From Mycobacterium sp. M26 (GTDB taxonomy: Bacteria > Actinomycetota > Actinomycetes > Mycobacteriales > Mycobacteriaceae): DNA of 64,000 nt. The notes beneath the pieces are model-generated. The model did no database searches. It saw nothing but the letters and a program-made list of their open reading frames with translations, and had not been told where the DNA came from. Where the stretch lies: the NCBI RefSeq assembly GCF_001494595.1, contig NZ_LN929908.1, forward strand, positions 1,649,716-1,713,715. Reading direction: 5' to 3'. The position numbers were made by a program, and so were the translations under genes. Positions 59,145 through 64,000 of this stretch are shown piece after piece (within the stretch, counting starts at the first letter, position 1; each line of letters starts with the position of its first letter).

Positions 59145-60893
59145 ATGCCCGCGCGCTACGTCGACAGCAAAGACGGCACCCGCATCGCGGTGTACGAGGA
59201 GGGCAATCCGGACGGGCCAACCGTCGTCCTGGTGCACGGCTGGCCGGACTCGCATGTGCTGTGGGACGGCGTCGCACCCCTGCTCGCCGGAGCATTCCGC
59301 GTCATCCGCTACGACAACCGGGGTGCCGGGGAATCGTCGGCACCGGCGAAGGCGTCGTCGTACACGATGCCGTTCTTCGCCGACGACTTCGCGGCCGTCA
59401 TCGCTGAACTGAGCCCAGGGGAGCGCGTGCACGTGCTGGCCCACGACTGGGGGTCGGCCGGGATGTGGGAGTACCTGAGCAGACCGGGTGCCGTCGACCG
59501 GGTGGCGTCGTTCACCTCGGTATCGGGTCCGTGTGCCGACCACTTCAGCCGGTACGTACGTGACGGCCTCAAGCGGCCGTATCACCCAAAGCGCTTCTCA
59601 CACGCCCTTTCCCAGGCCGGCCACCTCAGTTACATGGCCGGGTTCTCGGTTCCCGTACTCGCACCCGCGCTGATGAAGGTAGGGGCAAAGCGGTTGCGGC
59701 CGTTGATGACTCGTGGCATCGCCGCCGACCGTGTGCACGACGGGCCGACCTACGTCACCGATGCAGCCAACGGGATGAAGATCTACCGGGCCAACTTCTT
59801 CCGGTCGCTGCGCCGGGCCCGCACCGACCGCTACATCGACGTTCCCGTGCAGCTGATCGTCAACCTCGACGACGCCTACGTGCGGCCCTACGTCTACAAC
59901 GACACCCCTCGCTGGGTGCCGCGGCTGTGGCGGCGCGAGATCCGGGCCGGGCACTGGTCACCGTTCTCGCACCCGCAGGTGCTGGCCACCGCGGTACGCG
60001 AACTCGCCGAGCATCTCGACGGCAAGCCGGCCAGTCGCGCGCTGCTGCGCGCCGAAGTGAACCGGCCGCGTAAGGAATTCGGCGACATGCTCGTGTCAGT
60101 GACCGGTGCGGGCAGTGGGATCGGGCGCGAAACCGCGCTGGCCTTCGCCCGCGAGGGCGCGGAGCTGATCGTCAGCGATATCGACGAGGTCGGTCTCAAG
60201 GAGACGGCGGGCCGGATCGCCGCTCTGGGCGCCGTCGCCCACTCCTATCCACTCGACGTCTCCGACGCCGCGGCCGTCGAACGCTTTGCCGACGAGGTGT
60301 GCACTACGCACGGGGTGCCCGACATCGTCGTGAACAACGCCGGCATCGGTGTCGCGGGTGCGTTCCTGGACACCCCGGCCGAGCAGTTCGACAAGGTCCT
60401 CGACGTCAACCTCGGCGGGGTGGTCAACGGCTGCCGTGCCTTCGCCCGCCGCCTCGTCGAGCGCGGCACCGGCGGCCATATCGTCAACGTGGCCTCGATG
60501 GCCGCCTACGCGCCACTGCAGTCGCTGAACGCTTACTGCACGTCCAAGTCCGCGGTGTACATGTTCTCCGATTGCCTGCGTGCTGAATTGGACCCGGCCG
60601 GAATCGGTCTCACCACAATCTGCCCCGGCGTCGTCAACACCAACATCGTGTCCACCACCAACTTCCACGCCCCCGACGGCCAGCGGGCCGCAGTGCCCGG
60701 CCGGCGCGCGCAGCTGGAGAAGATGTTCGAACTACGCCGCTACACCCCTGACAAGGTGGCCAAGGCCATCGTGTCCGCGGTCAAGAAGAACAAGCCGATC
60801 CGGCCTGTCACCCCGGAGGCCTACCTGCTCTACGGCACGTCACGGATCGCGCCTCAAGCGCTGCGCAGCACCGCGCGTGGCAAGGTTTTGTAG
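59145..60893 (+). CDS. ephD: EphD: alpha/beta hydrolase fused to a short-chain dehydrogenase
   Basis: 582 residues. The N-terminal half (1-300) is an epoxide-hydrolase-type alpha/beta hydrolase: VHGWPDSHVLW, YDNRGAGES and nucleophile Asp in LAHDWGSAG. The C-terminal half (about 312-580) is an SDR: VTGAGSGIGRETALAF, NNAGIGVAG and the Tyr-x3-Lys in AYCTSKSAV. EphD (Rv2214c) acts in mycolic-acid metabolism in mycobacteria (epoxymycolate hydrolysis has been reported). ATG 59145 is chosen because GAGAGGGG precedes it; upstream codons carry no family sequence. Confidence 0.9.
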   Translation: MPARYVDSKDGTRIAVYEEGNPDGPTVVLVHGWPDSHVLWDGVAPLLAGAFRVIRYDNRGAGESSAPAKASSYTMPFFADDFAAVIAELSPGERVHVLAHDWGSAGMWEYLSRPGAVDRVASFTSVSGPCADHFSRYVRDGLKRPYHPKRFSHALSQAGHLSYMAGFSVPVLAPALMKVGAKRLRPLMTRGIAADRVHDGPTYVTDAANGMKIYRANFFRSLRRARTDRYIDVPVQLIVNLDDAYVRPYVYNDTPRWVPRLWRREIRAGHWSPFSHPQVLATAVRELAEHLDGKPASRALLRAEVNRPRKEFGDMLVSVTGAGSGIGRETALAFAREGAELIVSDIDEVGLKETAGRIAALGAVAHSYPLDVSDAAAVERFADEVCTTHGVPDIVVNNAGIGVAGAFLDTPAEQFDKVLDVNLGGVVNGCRAFARRLVERGTGGHIVNVASMAAYAPLQSLNAYCTSKSAVYMFSDCLRAELDPAGIGLTTICPGVVNTNIVSTTNFHAPDGQRAAVPGRRAQLEKMFELRRYTPDKVAKAIVSAVKKNKPIRPVTPEAYLLYGTSRIAPQALRSTARGKVL

Positions 60894-60899
60894 GACGCT

Positions 60900-60939
60900 C
60901 CTCGCCGAATAGTGTGGCCTAAGTGGCCATTCGGCGAGG
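60900..60939. terminator. Bidirectional hairpin between ephD and pepB
   Basis: CCTCGCCGAAT (60900-60910) pairs perfectly over 11 bp with ATTCGGCGAGG (60929-60939), and a GGCC/GGCC pair extends the structure inside the loop. It lies 6 bp after the ephD stop and 13 bp from the pepB stop, serving both convergent genes. Confidence 0.7.
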
Positions 60940-60951
60940 TTCTCGAGGGTC

Positions 60952-62466
60952 TCAGCCGTTCGCGGCGATGTCCTCGAGGACCGCGAACATCGTCCGTGTC
61001 GGCACGCCGGTGCCGCCCTTGGGGGTGTAGCCCCACGGACCCGCGGTGTTGTAGGCCGGACCCGCGATATCGATATGCGCCCACTGCACGCCGTCGGCGA
61101 CGAACTCGCGCAGGTACACCCCGGCGACCAGCATGCCGGCGAACCGCTGCGAGCTGACGTTGGCCAGATCGGCCACCGAGGACTTGAGATCATCTTTCAA
61201 TTCTTCGGGCAACGGCATCGGCCAGGCGTTCTCACCCTCGGCCTGCGACAGCGCGGCCACCCGGTCGCGGAACTCGTCGCTGCCCATCACACCCGGCGTG
61301 CGGGCGCCCAGCGCGACGGTCTGCGCGCCGGTCAGCGTCGAGGTCTCGATCAGATAGTCCGGGTTGTCCTCGCAGGCCCGCACGATCGCGTCGGCCAGAA
61401 TCAGCCGGCCCTCGGCGTCGGTGTTGAGCACCTCCACGGTGATGCCGCCGTACTGGGTCAGCACGTCGCCGGGCCGCTGGGCCGTCGAGGACGGCATGTT
61501 CTCGGCCATCGGCACCGTGGCGATCACGTCGATCGGCAGCTGCTGACGCGCGGCCAGCACCACGGTGGCGATCACCGCGGCCGCCCCGCCCATGTCGGAG
61601 GTCATGTGATGCATCGAGGCGGCCGGCTTGATCGAGATGCCGCCGGTGTCGAACGTGACGCCCTTGCCCACCAGCGCCACACGTTTTGAGTTCTTGCCCT
61701 TGGCTCCCCGATGCGCCAGCCGCACCAGCCGCGGCAGCCGGGAGGATCCCTTGCCCACCCCAACGATGCCGCCGTACCCGCCCTTGGCCAGTGCCTTGTC
61801 GTCGAGCACCTCGACCTCGAGACCCGCTGCTTCGCCGAGGGCTTTGGCGCGCTTGGCGAACTCCGCCGGGAACAGATGGCTCGGCGGGGTGTTCACCAGA
61901 TCCCGCGCAGTGTTGACCGCAACCGCGATGTCAGTGGCCCGCACCGCCGCCTTCTTGGCACCGGGCGCCGTGCTCAGTGCGGTGATCTTGGCCAGCGCAG
62001 CGTCTTTGGGCGCGGTCTTGGCGCTGCGGAACTCGGTGAACCGGTAACTGCCCAGGATCAGCCCCTCGAGCGCGGCTTCCAGGTGCAACTCGGTCAGGGT
62101 GGTGAGGACCGACTCCACGCCGGCCAGCGACCGGACGGCCACGCCCGCGGCGCGCCGGATGGTCTCGGCAGGCCACTCCTCGCGTGCCGCGCCCAGACCG
62201 ACGGTCAGCACGCTGGCGACCGGAAGCGACGGCACGTGCAGCCGGGTCACCTGTTCGGCGCCGCCCTTGGCGCCCAGCGCGCGCAGCGCCACCTCGATCT
62301 CGCCGATCGCCTCGGCGTCCAGGAACGGGCCGCCGACCACCTCGGGCGAGCCGTTGTCCTCGCCGGTGATGACGGGAACGACCAGCACCGCCGAGCCGAC
62401 CCCACGCTTGGGCAGCGAGGTGGCGACGGTGATGACGGGGGCGCGGTATCCAGGTTCGGTGCTCAC
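60952..62466 (-). CDS. pepB: Leucyl aminopeptidase (M17)
   Basis: A 504-residue M17 aminopeptidase that removes N-terminal residues from peptides as a dinuclear-metal hexamer. Metal and catalytic blocks are complete: VGKGVTFDTGGISIKP (about 271), SDMGGAAAV, and NTDAEGRLILADAI (about 354-367). GTG 62466 is chosen. It is divergent from gcvT with 38 bp between starts. Confidence 0.95.
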   Translation of the reverse strand: MSTEPGYRAPVITVATSLPKRGVGSAVLVVPVITGEDNGSPEVVGGPFLDAEAIGEIEVALRALGAKGGAEQVTRLHVPSLPVASVLTVGLGAAREEWPAETIRRAAGVAVRSLAGVESVLTTLTELHLEAALEGLILGSYRFTEFRSAKTAPKDAALAKITALSTAPGAKKAAVRATDIAVAVNTARDLVNTPPSHLFPAEFAKRAKALGEAAGLEVEVLDDKALAKGGYGGIVGVGKGSSRLPRLVRLAHRGAKGKNSKRVALVGKGVTFDTGGISIKPAASMHHMTSDMGGAAAVIATVVLAARQQLPIDVIATVPMAENMPSSTAQRPGDVLTQYGGITVEVLNTDAEGRLILADAIVRACEDNPDYLIETSTLTGAQTVALGARTPGVMGSDEFRDRVAALSQAEGENAWPMPLPEELKDDLKSSVADLANVSSQRFAGMLVAGVYLREFVADGVQWAHIDIAGPAYNTAGPWGYTPKGGTGVPTRTMFAVLEDIAANG

Positions 62467-62504
62467 GGGTTCACCCTAACGATGGGGCACTAGTGTTGTT
62501 GGCC

Positions 62505-63605
62505 GTGACCGACACAGAGCTGCTGCACGGCCCCCTGGAGAACCAGCACCGCGAGCTGGGCGCCACGTTCGCCCCCTTCGGCGGGTGGCTGATGCCGGTG
62601 TCCTACGCGGGCACCGTCGGTGAGCACACCGCCACCCGGGAGGCCGTCGGGTTGTTCGACGTGAGCCATCTGGGCAAGGCGCTGGTGGTAGGTCCGGGCG
62701 CGGCGGAGTTCGTCAACTCCGCACTAACCAATGATCTGCGCCGGATCGGCCCGGGCAAGGCCCAGTACACCCTGTGCTGCACGGCCGACGGCGGGGTGAT
62801 CGACGACCTGATCGCCTACTACGTCAGCGACGACGAGATTTTCCTGGTGCCCAATGCCGCGAACACCGCGGCAGTGGTCGCCGAACTGAAGAAGGTTGCC
62901 CCAGAGGGTATTTCGGTCACCGACGAGCACCGGTCGCACGCGGTTCTGGCGGTGCAGGGACCGCGGTCCACCCAGGTGCTCGCAGCACTCGGGCTGCCCA
63001 CCGATATGGACTACATGGAGTATGCCGACGCCGAGTACTCCGGGGTCCCGGTGCGGGTCTGCCGCACCGGCTACACCGGCGAGCACGGCTACGAGCTGCT
63101 GCCGCCCTGGGACTCTGCGCCGGTGGTGTTCGACGCCCTGGTCGCCGCCGTCGGTGACGCGGGTGGTCAGCTGGCCGGCCTGGGCGCCCGCGACACCCTG
63201 CGCACCGAGATGGGCTACCCGCTGCACGGCCACGAACTCTCGCTGGACATCTCGCCGCTGCAGGCCCGCTGCGGCTGGGCGATCGGCTGGAAGAAGGATG
63301 CCTTCTGGGGCCGCGATGCTCTGCTGGCCGAGAAAGAAGCCGGGCCGCGCCGGCTGCTGCGCGGACTGCGGGCCGTCGGCCGCGGGGTGCTGCGCCCCGA
63401 GCTGGCGGTGCTCGACGGCTCCACCCCGGTCGGCGTGACGACCTCGGGGACGTTCTCGCCGACGCTGAAAGTCGGTATCGCCCTTGCCCTGATCGACACT
63501 GCGGCCGGGATCGAGGACGGCGCGACGGTGACGGTGGACGTGCGTGGCCGGGCGCTGGAGTGCGAGGTGGTCAAGCCGCCGTTCGTCGAGGTCAAAACTC
63601 GGTAG
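62505..63605 (+). CDS. gcvT: Aminomethyltransferase (glycine cleavage T protein)
   Basis: A 366-residue GcvT, which takes the aminomethyl group from lipoylated H protein and gives methylenetetrahydrofolate and ammonia. Visible blocks are FAPFGGWLMPVSYAGT, VGLFDVSHLGK with the catalytic Asp, RTGYTGEHGYELL and GLGARDTLRTEMGYPLHGHEL. GTG 62505 is chosen over the upstream TTG 62493. It depends on lipoate made by lipA/lipB in this window. Confidence 0.95.
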   Translation: MTDTELLHGPLENQHRELGATFAPFGGWLMPVSYAGTVGEHTATREAVGLFDVSHLGKALVVGPGAAEFVNSALTNDLRRIGPGKAQYTLCCTADGGVIDDLIAYYVSDDEIFLVPNAANTAAVVAELKKVAPEGISVTDEHRSHAVLAVQGPRSTQVLAALGLPTDMDYMEYADAEYSGVPVRVCRTGYTGEHGYELLPPWDSAPVVFDALVAAVGDAGGQLAGLGARDTLRTEMGYPLHGHELSLDISPLQARCGWAIGWKKDAFWGRDALLAEKEAGPRRLLRGLRAVGRGVLRPELAVLDGSTPVGVTTSGTFSPTLKVGIALALIDTAAGIEDGATVTVDVRGRALECEVVKPPFVEVKTR

Positions 63606-63628
63606 CTGCCCGGTCTACAATTCCAGCT

Positions 63629-64000
63629 ATGACCAACGGCCCCCTCGCATTCACGGTTGAGCGCAACGCGAACCCGGTGAGCGATGAGGTACGGGGTCAG
63701 ATCCTGGCCGATCCCGGGTTCGGCCGCTACCACACCGACCACATGGTCTCGGTGCTCTACAGCCACGACCGCGGCTGGCACGACGCACGCGTGCTGCCCT
63801 ACGGGCCGATCGAGCTGGACCCGTCGGCCGTCGTCCTGCACTACGCGCAGGAGGTTTTCGAGGGACTGAAGGCGTACCGCTGGGCTGACGGATCGATCGT
63901 GTCGTTCCGGCCGGAGGCCAATGCCGCGCGGCTGCGTGCCTCAGCGCGGCGGCTGGCCATCCCGGAACTGCCCGAGGACCTGTTCATCGAGTCGCTGCAA
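63629..64000 (+). CDS. ilvE: Branched-chain amino-acid aminotransferase, 5' part
   Basis: The first 124 codons of IlvE, cut by the window end. It opens MTNGPLAFTVERNANP; the fold-type IV PLP-enzyme blocks YGPIELDPSAVVLHYAQEVF and EGLKAYRWADGSIVSFRPE are visible. The PLP lysine lies beyond the window. It catalyses the last step of Leu, Ile and Val synthesis. It starts 23 bp after gcvT and may be co-transcribed, as in M. tuberculosis. Confidence 0.9.
   Translation, partial: MTNGPLAFTVERNANPVSDEVRGQILADPGFGRYHTDHMVSVLYSHDRGWHDARVLPYGPIELDPSAVVLHYAQEVFEGLKAYRWADGSIVSFRPEANAARLRASARRLAIPELPEDLFIESLQ

Overview
The window comes from a high-GC actinobacterium, almost certainly an environmental (non-tuberculous) Mycobacterium/Mycolicibacterium. 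The gene order follows the M. tuberculosis Rv2213-Rv2239 neighbourhood: cobD, SURF1, ptpA, ptkA, Nif3, zinc-ribbon protein, RNase H/phosphatase, rnpB, CYTH-CHAD, panB, two Hip1-like hydrolases, glnA2, glnE, glnA1, RDD, DUF4191, lipA, lipB, SDR39U1-type protein, dlaT, ephD, pepB, gcvT and ilvE. Accessory blocks are inserted into this backbone. Family names rest on reading the translated sequences; no database search was run.

Layout. 1-460: the end of an integrated element, closing on the 3' half of a tRNA-Val(TAC) gene. 0.5-7.4 kb: an MFS transporter, two tandem small secreted four-cysteine proteins with a shared upstream palindrome, a DUF4185 exoprotein, an amidohydrolase and an MpaB-type protein. 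7.4-15.4 kb: cobD (broken by a 151-bp tandem duplication), SURF1, ptpA/ptkA, the Nif3/zinc-ribbon/RNase H operon, a Xre-cupin regulator, a methyltransferase and rnpB. 15.4-26.4 kb: CYTH-CHAD, an acyl-AMP ligase, an operon of two urea-amidolyase-associated proteins plus a carboxyltransferase-only urea-carboxylase homologue under a divergent TetR, a crotonase, panB and a WS/DGAT. 26.5-30.8 kb: two Hip1-like hydrolases. 30.8-35.3 kb: a five-gene tandem operon of one secreted repeat-protein family; a sixth member lies at 49.7 kb. 35.4-42.5 kb: SPFH lipoprotein, glnA2, glnE, thioesterase and LLM oxidoreductase. 42.9-48 kb: a dabB-dabA-PII-carbonic anhydrase inorganic-carbon operon. 48-64 kb: acyl-CoA dehydrogenase, DoxX, glnA1, RDD, a DUF559 gene between two 63-bp repeats, DUF4191, lipA/lipB, a frameshifted dlaT, ephD, pepB, gcvT and the start of ilvE.

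How genes work together. glnA1, glnA2 and glnE form the nitrogen-assimilation core. lipB/lipA make the lipoyl group carried by dlaT next door (and by GcvH, partner of GcvT). dabAB, the PII-like protein and the beta-carbonic anhydrase would load and handle bicarbonate.

The strongest candidate for something undescribed is the family at 30.8-35.3 kb plus 49.7 kb. All six have a signal peptide, a C-x11-C pair at the mature N-terminus and 18-25-residue coils resembling YadA-head/beta-solenoid repeats; most end in a Lys/Ala/Ser-rich tail. Two of the five tandem members have ATC where the start codon should be. Other points to check are the carboxyltransferase-only operon, the broken cobD and dlaT, the paired repeats around the DUF559 gene, and five convergent gene pairs whose two stop codons share one CTAG.
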